Source: Plecoglossus altivelis (lineage: Eukaryota; Chordata; Actinopteri; Osmeriformes; Plecoglossidae). From it: a stretch of 64,000 nucleotides of DNA. Below the pieces are notes generated by a model. That model ran no database searches and was not told the origin of the DNA. It saw only the letters and a list, made by a program, of their open reading frames with translations. The DNA is taken from assembly GCA_036571765.1 (NCBI GenBank), contig BROE01000007.1, forward strand, positions 6,539,636-6,603,635, given 5' to 3'. Shown in pieces: positions 28,383 to 39,000 of the stretch. Each line of letters starts with the position of its first letter. Within the stretch, counting starts at the first letter, position 1. A program made the position numbers and the translations under genes.

Positions 28383-31300
28383 CATGAATTCAGTGAAGAC
28401 GTTCAGTTAAAGCTACCGTGCTGCTTTGAAGTTGTTATCAACGTGAGCGGGCTACACCTTGGACTCTCTCACATCTCCGTGTTCTGTCATCTGCTTTCGA
28501 CTTAAAGCCGTCGCTTGGCACTGATTTGGCTTGGCCACGCTTGGCTTGGCCACGCTTCACCAAAAAAGCATCATTTTCCCACAGACTTAACCTGCAGCAG
28601 CTTTTCTCATTTGTAAGCACAGCCAGCATCGTGTAGCTTTGTCCAGCGCTCTGAAAACCAACCGGTTCTCCCCATTAGTTCATTCAACTGCATTCTCCCT
28701 CACTAGCCCTATTCACGTCAGCCAATGGCATGCCCTCCTGGGAGATGGCCTGTTGTTTGTGAGCCAATCACAACAAGGGGAGGACAGAGGAGTAGGCTAG
28801 GAGTGGAATTGCAGTATCAGTGGCACTGCTTGTAAATGTTTTACGCCCAGACTGACATTGTAGTCAAGGATGAACTGCTAAAGACACACTGATTGCTTGA
28901 TTGGACTGCATTGTGTTTCTGAAGTAGAACATTTAGTCACACGGAGACACCCTGCGTGTTCTAGTCAGTGTCAGCCAATCTCTGTCCACCTGCATCCTGG
29001 TACCTATAAGGCTCAATCTTATGAACTGCCTATGTTCTATGTACAGGATAGAATGTTATTGGTGTAGTTATTAGACACCTGTAATCAACATGTGTTTTTG
29101 CTTTTTCAACACAAATGATGACTGCTCCTCATCTTGTTATGGCTCACTAATGAGGAAGAGTCAGTCATCACTTACCATGTGTCCCTGTGTCTGTGCTTCT
29201 TTCCTCCCAGCGGCAAACAAGTCATCAGCGATCATGTCAACACACATCGTGGCATGTCTGCTTCTGTACAGACACAGACAGGTAATCTACCCCCTTCCCC
29301 CCTCCCCCCACCCGTACCCCCCCACCCCCTTCCTGCCCCTTCACTCTCCAAGGGAGCCAAATGACAGGAAACACTGGATCAAAGTAATGGATTGCGTTCC
29401 CTCTCTTGCTGTCTCTCGCTTTCACTCTCCTAAGTCTCTCTATCTCTCACTCTTCCTCCCCTCCACTCACTCACTCATCCACTACCCAATAGTGCCCTCT
29501 ATAGGCACAGTTTAGGAATTGGATGTGAAGTTGTTAACCCATAGAGTTGTATCCCTTCTTTTTGGTTGAGTTGTGGAGTTAGAGTAGCCGTCCAAGTCTG
29601 AAATGAAAAAAAGGTATTTTCTCCTGTCAGGGGGTGGCTTTGTCCAAGCTGGTGGAGGACTTCTTCAACATGAAGGAGGAGATCCTGTCGCGGGACTTCG
29701 ACCTGGGCTTCTCCGGAAACTCTGAGGACGTGGTCATGCACGCGCTCCATCTCCTAGGCAACTGCGTCAACGTCACCAGCACCAACCGCAACACCGAGTT
29801 CACCATTGCGCCCAACTGCACGGTGCAGGCTCTCTTTGAGCTCAACTTTTACAGCAACGGCCTCTTCCACGTCTTCATAGCGGATGCCATTATAGGTAGC
29901 TAACACACCGACCTTCTGGTATCCAAGGTCTTACCCGACTAGATACCTCGGCCTCGCTTACCTCATGTAATTGTGATGTTGATTCCTTTGCAGAGAAGAG
30001 TAGATCTGAAATGATATGTCCACTACTACTGTATGCTAAGTAGCGACATACTTTTGTTACTTTTGACGCTAAAGGGCGCCCTAGATCCTTGTCACATTGC
30101 ATGTCTAAGCTGGATGATCAGAACTCCTCCTCTGCTCACCTGGTCTGACACTGACCCACTCGTCTGGTGTTTCTCCTCCCAGCATGCAGTTCTCTGGCAG
30201 TGCAGCGCGAGCAGGCGATGGAGGCGGAGGCGGGGCAGCAGGGCCGGCCCAACAAGCTGGTCCTCAGCCAGGAGAGGCTGATCCGTAAGGCCGCCAGCCT
30301 CTCTCACTTCCTCACCAACGAGGTGGCAGTGGCACCGGTCAGTGACCAGGATCCTAGCAGTCATCCTGTCCCACCACCTCTGCACTTTCACCTCACAGCC
30401 ACACCTCGCTATGGCGAGTCTGTCCGTGTACCTCAGCCGTTCTTCTGCGTGTGTGACCTTGTTTGACGTCTGTCTTCCAGCCGTGTCAGACCATCTACCA
30501 AGTCTTCCACGACGCCGTGTGCCGTCTCATCCAGTATGGAGTGCTGCATGTAGCAGAGGTGAGCTGGACTCTCTGCGTGTCAAAGCTGTCGACTCGTGTC
30601 AACACAACCCCTGCTGTCAGGGTTGGAACATACATCATTTAGCTGTGTATTTTCATGAGAAACAGTTATAGGAGCATAACATAATAATTAAAGGCCTAAA
30701 GTTGGCCTCTAAGTGTATAAATAATGAAGCTAAGTGTGTGGATGTGTGTGTACTTGTGTGTTCAGGAGGACCAAGAGGAACTGAGTCCCAGCCCCACAGA
30801 GGACTGGCCTAAGAAGTTTCCGGAGCCACTGTCCTGGAGGAGTGACGAGGAGGATGAGGACAGTGACTTTGGAGAGGAGCAAAGGGACCGCTACCTCAAG
30901 GTCTAGTACTGCACACTCACTGTACATCACTAGGTCTGGTACTGTACACTCACTGTACATCACTAGGTCTGGTACCGCACACTCACTGTACATCACTAGG
31001 TCTGGTACCGCACACTCACTGTACATCACTAGGTCTGGTACTGCACACTCACTGTACATCACTAGGTCTGGTACCGCACACTCACTGTACATCACTAGGT
31101 CTGGTACTTTATAAGGAAGAAACCATGTCATTTCTGACACAGTACTGTATGGTGCAGTATCCACAAGCTGAACTTGAATAAATGTGGAGCCAACATGGAT
31201 GCTAACGACAAGCCAACCAAACGACACAGGCAGACAGAATATGCCTGTCTCTTGACTGCAGTACTTCATCCTTAACTCCTTTGTGTTGTTCCGCTCTCCT

Positions 31301-31929
31301 ACCTCAGGTGAGCATGTCGCCGGAGCACCAGGAGTTCTTTGTCTTCCTGCAGCATCTGCTGAGCCCTGTGCTCGAGGCCTACAGCGGGGCGGCCATCTTT
31401 GTCCACAGCCTGAGCCAGCCGATGGCTGAGCCAGAATACACCCAGCAGCTGTTCAGATACTTGCTAACCCGAACTGAGAAGGGCATAGCCGCATACGGTG
31501 AGTGTACAGTGACTTTTTGTCTTTTTTCATTTATACTTTTGATACATCGTGTATATTGTATTTTTTACAGGAGTTTGGTTGTTGATTATGATTATATTTT
31601 TATGGTAGCTCTACATATGTTTCTCCTTCTTTCCAAAGGTGAAAGCGCAACCCACTACCTCGTGAAGAACACAGTACGGACATTTAAAGAACTTGGGGTG
31701 AGATCACTTCCTACATGTTTTTAATATGATTTGACTGCGTTTAATCTGACCCGTGGTGAGTTGAAACACATTTGTAATGGTCCCCTTCCTGTTTTGGTTT
31801 GAATGGCGTCAGGTTCTGAAGGAGAGGCGGGAGAATCGCGTGTCATACTTGGAACTGAGCAGTACCTTCCTACCTCAGGCCAATCGGAACAAGCTCCTGC
31901 AGTACATCCTGGGTTTCACCCTGCTGTGA
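20304..31929 (+). CDS. gpam: mitochondrial glycerol-3-phosphate acyltransferase 1
   Basis: Makes 1-acyl-glycerol-3-phosphate from glycerol-3-phosphate and acyl-CoA at the outer mitochondrial membrane, the committed step of glycerolipid synthesis. Twenty coding exons join in frame to 831 residues (human 828): 20304-20399, 20542-20661, 21091-21164, 22254-22367, 22883-23032, 23213-23312, 23487-23623, 23944-24043, 26252-26464, 26631-26744, 27061-27146, 27989-28110, 29211-29281, 29631-29895, 30183-30337, 30481-30558, 30766-30900, 31308-31497, 31639-31697, 31813-31929. All four acyltransferase motifs are intact: H229-K-S-H-I-D234, G271-G-F-F-I-R-R277, Y312-L-E-G-T-R-S-R-S320 and I343-P-D to Y355. 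Likely membrane segments are near residues 476-497 and 574-595. The acidic stretch W-R-S-D-E-E-D-E-D-S-D-F-G-E is conserved. The ATG has A at -3 and G at +4; an acceptor at 20270 suggests the exon carries 33 nt of 5' UTR. Several introns hold splice-adjacent minisatellites. The first 45 residues diverge most. Confidence 0.97.
20650..21003 (+). repeat. CA-bearing minisatellite that copies the exon 2 splice donor
   Basis: The true exon 2 donor is at 20662 (GAGCCAG|GTAAGCACG). Downstream, the unit GAGCTAGGTAAGCAC plus a CA tract plus CATCACTGTGTCCC recurs, placing further AG|GTAAGC sites at 20727, 20804, 20877 and 20927. CA tract length varies between copies. The array lies in gpam intron 2. Confidence 0.9.
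23428..23486 (+). repeat. 12-bp minisatellite forming the gpam exon 7 acceptor tract
   Basis: GTGTCCGTCCTT is repeated about 4.75 times and runs straight into the acceptor GTCCGTAG at 23486. The next exon carries the catalytic H-x4-D motif, so the repeat supplies the polypyrimidine region of an essential exon. Confidence 0.9.
24160..24330. repeat. about 50-bp minisatellite in gpam intron 8
   Basis: Three to four copies of a unit with GTGTACACACACTTATGG, a TG run and GAGAGCGTGCGCGTG. It starts about 115 bp after the exon 8 donor. Confidence 0.8.
24790..25013. repeat. pyrimidine-rich minisatellite in gpam intron 8
   Basis: Repeated TCTCTCGCTCCCTC and TCTCTTTGTCCCTCC modules in variable order. 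Nearly all pyrimidine on the + strand, giving Leu/Ser and Arg/Glu frames that are not genes. Confidence 0.88.
26076..26249 (+). repeat. 174-nt uninterrupted pyrimidine tract at the gpam exon 9 acceptor
   Basis: Every base from 26076 to 26249 is C or T (mostly CT and CCCT units), followed by AG at 26250-26251. This is the 3' splice region of the exon that encodes acyltransferase motifs III and IV. Ordinary polypyrimidine tracts are 10-30 nt. Confidence 0.95.
28129..28381 (+). repeat. about 45-bp minisatellite in gpam intron 12
   Basis: Five copies of CTGGCAGAGTGCAAGGCTGT start at 28143, 28188, 28237, 28280 and 28325, separated by CACGCACACA tracts of varying length. The array begins about 20 bp after the exon 12 donor at 28111. 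Confidence 0.93.
30901..31108 (+). repeat. 33-bp minisatellite starting at the gpam exon 17 donor
   Basis: The unit GTCTRGTACTGCACACTCAC plus TGTACATCACTAG repeats about 6.3 times, with copies at 30901, 30934, 30967, 31000, 31033, 31066 and 31099. The first base of the first copy is the first base of the intron, so each copy repeats AG|GTCTGG, a close match to the genuine but weak donor AAG|GTCTAG. Confidence 0.95.
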
Positions 31930-32212
31930 CCTCTGACCTCCTGCTGACCCAACCCCCGGCTCCACCCACACAAGTACTCCCCTCAAGGGCTTTTACTGGC
32001 TAGTTCTAAACAATCAGAGGTGCTACTCTTTGGAAAGCTTTACCAGGAAGTGCCTTCATGAAAAATCGCTAACCTTTTGTGGTTAACCAGACGAGACTTG
32101 AAGTCAGTCTTCCTTTTCCAGTCAACACCCCTCCTACCAAGAATAGAACTGCATCCCTCCCAAAGTAGAAGTCTGCAGCTAGTGAAAGTTATAACCGCAC
32201 ATAGAAGGCAAT

Positions 32213-32240
32213 GGGGGGAGGGGGGGGGGGGGGGGGGGGG
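32213..32240 (+). repeat. poly-G tract in the gpam 3' UTR
   Basis: Twenty-seven G residues with one A at 32219, starting about 284 nt after the stop codon. In the mRNA this could form a G-quadruplex. Confidence 0.9.
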
Positions 32241-35200
32241 AATGAAGAAAATGATACCTCTTCATTAACGGTCATTGTACTTTCTTGTGTCCTTTATTTG
32301 CCAGTGAAAGCCCTAGATACGTTTTTGGTTTCTTTTTTCCTTCTGGTCTTTTAACTGTAGGTTTAACATAACGACAACAGTCCAGTCAATGAATGTCATG
32401 TTACCATCAACAAAAAAGCTGCCTTTAATATAAGCAAGCAAAAAAAAAAAAATGGTACTCTGCTAAATAGAATGGCATTAATACACAAAGGTCAACAGAG
32501 GTATTTTGCTGACTAATTTGTACCAGAATGCATATAAAAAGAATTGCTCGCTTCCTTAAACAGCTACGTTAACGAAATACACACAAAATAAAAACAACGT
32601 GGTCCTAACAGTAGTTCTGTTGTGACCTTCAACCTTTTATAGCAAATGGAAAGTTACCCTAAGTTTAGGAGCCAGTCTGTTTCCCCTCTACACTTGACAA
32701 ACAGGATGTTGCATAGAAAGTTAGGATAAACCACTTCAACATTTTACACATGTAACCGATGCAAGTAGAATTCTGCTCACATTCATTACCAACTAACTCT
32801 CATTCTTAACAATATTCCAGATCTTGTACAAATGAGAAATTCTAAAGAGAAATGTGAACGTTTGCATGTTGAAGACAGTGACTTAATATGGAAAATGTTT
32901 TGGGATCAGAAATGGCTTCTGGTCAGTCTGCATTGTATTTCACCAGCCTAGGATGTTCATCTGGTGTGTTTTGTAATTGAGTTGACTGACTAAATTAGTG
33001 TCTCTAATTATATAGAGCATCGAGAGTTGATTTCCAAAGCATCGGAATTCATATGCAAACATGGACTCTTAAACATTATTAGTTTACAGTTTGAGACTCA
33101 GCTAGTTCCAATAACATCACCGATTTAGAATTTGTATCGGAAAATACAAGACAGTGCTCTATATGAGGATGTCTTTAAGCAAACCTAGTTTCAGATACAA
33201 TAAACTTTGTGTACTAACTTAGTCTAAAACATACAGTTGCAACTCATGTTTGTGTGTTGGGAAAAAAATATAACCCATAAACATTACTAGCTAGCTACAC
33301 TGACTGGAGATCTAGCCTTGAGTAGCACATGAAGCGCTAGCAATTGTACTGCATTTCTCAATGTGCGTTACTGTAAGAGGGATGGGAGGAGTAATTGTGT
33401 TCATTTAACATCTACATGTCACTCGCTGTGGAGGATATTTTGAAACGCAAGGTCATGCAATGCTGAGGTCAACACATACAGACTACACACACAGACTACA
33501 CCAGAACAAACGGATACAATTGGTATTATAACTCTAGAGGTAATTGAGGATTACTTTTTTTCCAGAACTGTTTGGGGGTGAAAATGCCACCTATGTCCTC
33601 TTTAACTACCTAACGTTAACAAGCCTTTCATAGATGGTTGTTATGTTGGTTTTGGAGTTTCTTACAGTGAGCAAAGTCTAGATTGGGGGCAACGTATATC
33701 TGGCTGTGGATGTACTTATTCATGAGCCTGTGCTGTTTTATTTCATAGTGTACATTTTAGGAATATGGTTGCCTTCACATGTTAAAGACCGCTGAATATG
33801 TTTTGGATCTGTGGTGGGGTGGATGGAGTCGTCTGAACTTCCAGCAAATGACTGGTATGGACATTGTTGTTCATTAGCTGTACAGAGTATCTGGAGTTAA
33901 AGATCCAGACTCGATAGTTATCTCACAAAGTTGTTAGGGTTGTAGAACCTTTTTAGGTTTGAAGGTGATGGTTGATATCCTCTAGTGATTGGTTGTCGTT
34001 TACTGTTACTCTTGTGAAAACTGCGGTAGAGATCTATGCTGCTCTAGCAAGTTGTACTGGATATCACATGTCTCCTCCCGCCCATTTCTACATCTTACCT
34101 ACTGGGTATTAAACCTCCATTTTCTACCTGGAAGGCTTTCAGTCTACATTGACCATGGATGTGTACGTTCTGGTTGGAAGCTTCTGGAAGGAATTTCTCT
34201 GCTGTGGGTCTGGTATGGTAAGAGCTGCAGGGGTGTAACTTGGATGTTGTCGTATGGAGGACCGGATGCCTTCCTGACAACACAGCCTTATCATCATGAA
34301 CAATGATGTCCTGTGATGGTGTGACGAAGGCTCAAGCGAGAGGGGAGAGGAGGTCGAGAGTTGTGGTGTCTGAGGGAGACGATGGGAGAGTGGACGTTGT
34401 GTTTGGCACTAGGCAGATCAAGTCAGTCATGTGTCACAGCACTGGTTTCTTTAGTGGGGTTGCATTGGTTATGAAAGACTGCATTTCATGATGATTGATG
34501 CAAAATGTGTAGCTCTACCCAATTGTGGCCCCTGTTTTTGAGATTGCACATGCTACTAGATGAGGTGCTCTGCATGGGCTCCATGACATATTTGTCCTTT
34601 ATTTATTTTGATGTAAAACGCTGAAATGAAGGGATCTGTTCAGTTTAATTTACAAATGAAACTGATGGTGATTGGCATTATGTTTAAGTTGGATACATTA
34701 TTAAAAACGATTTAAAAAGATGGCATGATTCCATGGAAGTAGACTCCGAAGGTTGATCTGGGAGTCTTTGAATATTTTTTTCTGGGAAAACATGCAGCGC
34801 CATACTGAGGTTTATTAGGCATAAGTCACTATAATGTGACATCGTCAAGCATATGCGTTTATGAAAGGACATTTTCAAATGTGCTGAGGTAGGAACACTG
34901 AAGGGAGCGGACATCTTTGTCAGCTCATGTTCAAAATCTCTACAAAAAGAAGGTTGACTCAACAAGGAATGTTGAAGAAAAGATTGACGTAAGTTACCGG
35001 TACAACTCGGTCAGGGTGCACACTGTCAGAATCCAATTATATACCCTTGTCATTTGCTGTCGCTTCTGTAAAGTATTGAAAGCAATACCCGGTTTCCTGA
35101 TGGTACTTGGAGGTGCTTCTGAGTTACTGAGGTAGAGATCTGAGGCCTCCAGCAGTGACTGGATCCACAAGACACCTGCTCATCAGCTCTTCAACGGAGA

Positions 35201-35479
35201 AGACAAACAAACACAAGTGTGTAAATACTTCATTTGGAGGAAAGCTTAACAAAATAACTTGATTTTGTAGAGAACCAAGCAGAGTTTGTTACTTGAATGT
35301 ACCTTTCCCCAGAATAGTCAGTGGTATATCGTAAGATTCTCGAAGAAGCAGCGCACAAACCTTACTTATTTCTCATCTAGACGGTATTTGTATTATTGTC
35401 CTCCTTCCATGTCTAATTGTCTCTTTTTACAAGTGAAACAATGTAGGCACACATGAACTTTGCTTTGTAGCACCAAGAC

Positions 35480-35485
35480 AATAAA
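35480..35485 (+). terminator. candidate distal polyadenylation signal of gpam
   Basis: AATAAA about 3.55 kb after the stop codon, followed by a T/GT-rich stretch near 35530-35560. Confidence 0.45.
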
Positions 35486-36092
35486 TGAGTCCTGGGTCCT
35501 TTGAACAGGATGCCTTTTTAATGCACTGTAGTTATTTTTCTTTGTGTGTGTGTAGGTGTATTGCATGTTAGCTAAGGCCCATGTCGCATGATTGATAAAA
35601 CAACTAGCCGTTTGTCAGAAAGTGATTTTCCTTCTTTCAAGAAGCACTTCAGCAGACACCAGCTACTGAAAATGATTGTCACTCTTCTTATTTGACTCCT
35701 TCCATTGAATGAAAAACATGTCCAAGCACAGTTGTCATGCAATTTTTTTGTTTTGTTTTGTTTTAAAATAAATTAATGATAGATTAACAAATCTGCCTTG
35801 TCCATCTTCAGTTTTGTGAAATGCTTTCATGCCTTATTTACACTGTTATTGTTTACTGATTGCTTGTGTCACTACCCACAACACAGCACTGCAACATGAG
35901 ATTAGTAAGCACTTGGTCTGTATCCACCGAAAGCTTCCGAAAATTATGAAAACAGATCATAGCTTCAGGTAGTAATGGATAGGTACATCCAGGTACATGG
36001 ACAGATGTTTGTGTGCATTCAAGTGAAGAAAGAGACTGCTGCTGTTGACACCACAAGTGATGGGAGGTCCGAGGAGGTGGGAGGGTGCTGAC

Positions 36093-39000
36093 ATGTATGA
36101 AAGCAGGAGGAAGAGGAGGAGGGGAGACAGATGGGAGCTGGAAGGAGAAGCAGAGAGGATGAGGAGTCGTCACCACAGAGAAGTCTGTGTCCTCCTGCCC
36201 AACAAAGAGAAGCTGTACATCACTGTTGGGGTGAGTGGCATGTCTTATATGGGAGTTGTGTTTGTGAGAAAGTCATGTTCCAGAGAGCGCTGAAAGACAT
36301 GTGTCCTTAAAAGTGTGCATTTTGTGAAAAGATATGTGGATGCATTATATGTTAATGTGTTACTTATACGTTGTGTGTGTGTTAAGGTTAAAGCAAAAGG
36401 CCAGGAGGTGTTCAGCCGTGTGTCTGACCTGCTGGATGTTGAGGAGCTCCACTTCTTTGGGTTGACTGTGCTTCATGGTACTGTATGTCTGGAGCTGGCA
36501 CACACTGCTGGCCAAAATGGCTTTATCTGTTGCCCTTTTAAAGTCACAGAGTGCTTCACATTTGCCCAGAGAACTGCACCGATACCTACCTTAGACCCTC
36601 CTACTAACAGAAACACTGTTAGCTGTGCAATAATATGTTTGTATTGAGCTATTCTTGTCTCTGTAAGAACACAAGATGTGTGTGTATCAGTTCAGATTGG
36701 AATGCTCACAGGGAGGGAAAGAGGAACAGTTGAGTGATGGTGCACAGATTGGTGAAGAGACTGAAGAGGAAGACCCCTTTTTGAATTCTTGTTCTCTCTT
36801 ATGTGCTTTATTATGTCTACCCATCATGTGGGTAGATATTCAACATATGTTGTATTCAAACAACTCGTGTAGCTAAAATACAGATCCCAATTTCGAAGAT
36901 GTTGAGCACATACTTTTTTTTTTCGTTCCTCTGTTAATTTCCTGTCAGACTGTCAACACCTGTTCTTGGACCTGGAAAAGAAGCTGACAAAGTATCTAGG
37001 AAAGGAAAAGAAGCAGTTGAAGGTGAGGTCAAGTTACCACATGTAACATTGTAAATTCCCTGTACGTGGACATGAGTAAAGCCTAGGTCAGGCCTGGTAT
37101 TCTGGCAGTGTTTTTCATTACACTGAACTGCAGCCTGCTTCAAGCCCATTAGCCCACGTCCGATAAGGCAGCATACTCCTACACTCACTCCTGGTTGTTA
37201 TGTTATTATTCTTCTGCTGCTTCCTCCATGATCCCCATCTCCCACCTGTTATCTTTGCTCTGTTCTGGTTTATTTGTTGATGCCAGAAAGCCCTTGTTCA
37301 GCTGATGAAGCCATTTTGCCTGCACACGTCCCTTCCATCACCAGACCTTGACGTAAACCCCCCCTTCCTGCCACACATATTTCCCCTGTTTGCTTGTTCG
37401 GGTCCTTGTAAACGTGTTCTTCCAAGTAGCTGTCTTCAAGTCCTGTTGAGTCTAGATTCCTCAGTCATTCTCTCACCTCGCTTAGCCTCATCATGGTTTC
37501 TAAAGTCAAAACAAAAACAAACACATGTCCAACTGGATATGCCATATGTTCATGTCCTTGTCTCTGTGCAGGATCCTGTACATCTCTTCCTAAGAGTTCA
37601 GTACTATGTAGAGAGCGGTCGCCTGATCTCGTGAGTCAGGTTTTGTTCAAAGGAATTTTCTAATCTACAGACCTTACTGGTCTACATAGGAATGTGCCCA
37701 GTATTAACGATTTACTTTTTAAAACAAATGTTTGTTTATGTCTCACATTCTCCTCTTCACTTGGTCATTAAGGAGCAGCAAAGCCCTGACTCTCTACTAC
37801 GCTGACGTGAGACAAAGGATCCTCCAATCACAGCAAGGCCTCGCGCAGGAAGAGACCATTTTCCAATTAGCAGCTTATGCTCTCCAAGTTGAAGTAGGGG
37901 ACTTCAGCTCTCTGGAAGACGGACATAACAAAGACAAACAAGAAATAGGAGCAAGAGACATAAAGGATGACGGAGTGGAGTTGAAGGAGGAACGAGAATG
38001 TAGACATTACTTTCTTCCAGAGGATTTCTTCCCTCCGTGGGTAGGCGTTAGTGTGCCAAAGCTAGGGGGGAGAGAGAGAGGGAGGGAGAGAGAAAGAGAG
38101 AGGAGGGGGTCGGGGGGTGGGTGGACATGCTGCCAGGTTAGGGTTAGGACACAGGTTGCGTTCAAATCTTAGCTGCTGTGGTGGTAAGGCCTTAGCCTGC
38201 ATGGTGGTATATTACCATATATGGTTGTTGACATTGTTCTTGCATGTAAGTTTGTATTTGTGTTAAGGTAATAAAGCATCGTGGGCGGGAATACCTACTC
38301 CAGCACCTTCCAGGCCTGCACGCTGATCTGAGGGGCTTGACTCGAAAGGATGCCACCCTCCTCTTTATCAAGGAGGCCTGTGCACTACAGGATGTCTCTG
38401 TCATTTGCTACAGGATGAGCCAGGTCAGAGGCCAAACACACGACATAAGCCAAGGGAGTGAAACTGTGTAGGGCAGACCAGTAACATGCTGTCTGGTGTG
38501 TGTGATCCAAACAAGCTTCACTAACTTTGAAATGAAAACCCAACTAAACCTAAGACAGACACACTTGTGTCATATCAGCCAAGTTGTCTGTGACTCAGGG
38601 TGGAAAAGACAATTCTCAAATTCCCCCACAGCACTGAATGCACGCCTGAATGAATGAAAACACTTGACCCAATCCTTTCTGTCTCCAACCACGCTTTGTT
38701 GTCTCTCCCTCCCTCTCTCCCTCTACTTCCTTCTCCCCCTTTATCTCTCTCTCACTCTCGTTCTCTCTCTCTCTGTTGCTCAGAGTAATGAGAAGAGGAA
38801 GGGATGTATGCTTCTCGGTGTCTCACTGGAAGGAATGTTAATATACCAGGTTGGGGATATTCCAATTATCCTAATCACACTGATAACACGAGTCAACCAG
38901 CACAGATGTACATGGGTAGAACATACTTTGCCAAAGATCCATTAAATATTTCCTTTTCAACTGCTTTGTTGCAACTAAGGAAGTAGGTGGAATCCGAACT

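Larger units (their letters stand above)
31930..35500 (+). other. 3' UTR of gpam
   Basis: No coding sequence follows the stop. AATAAA hexamers at 33199-33204 and 35480-35485 are candidate ends, giving a 3' UTR of about 1.3 or 3.6 kb. The long option resembles mammalian GPAM, whose 3' UTR is several kb. Which signal is used cannot be told from sequence. Confidence 0.6.

Noticed and set aside
30901..31108. CRISPR-like array of direct repeats
   Set aside because: Units are contiguous with no unique spacers, and the locus is a vertebrate intron.
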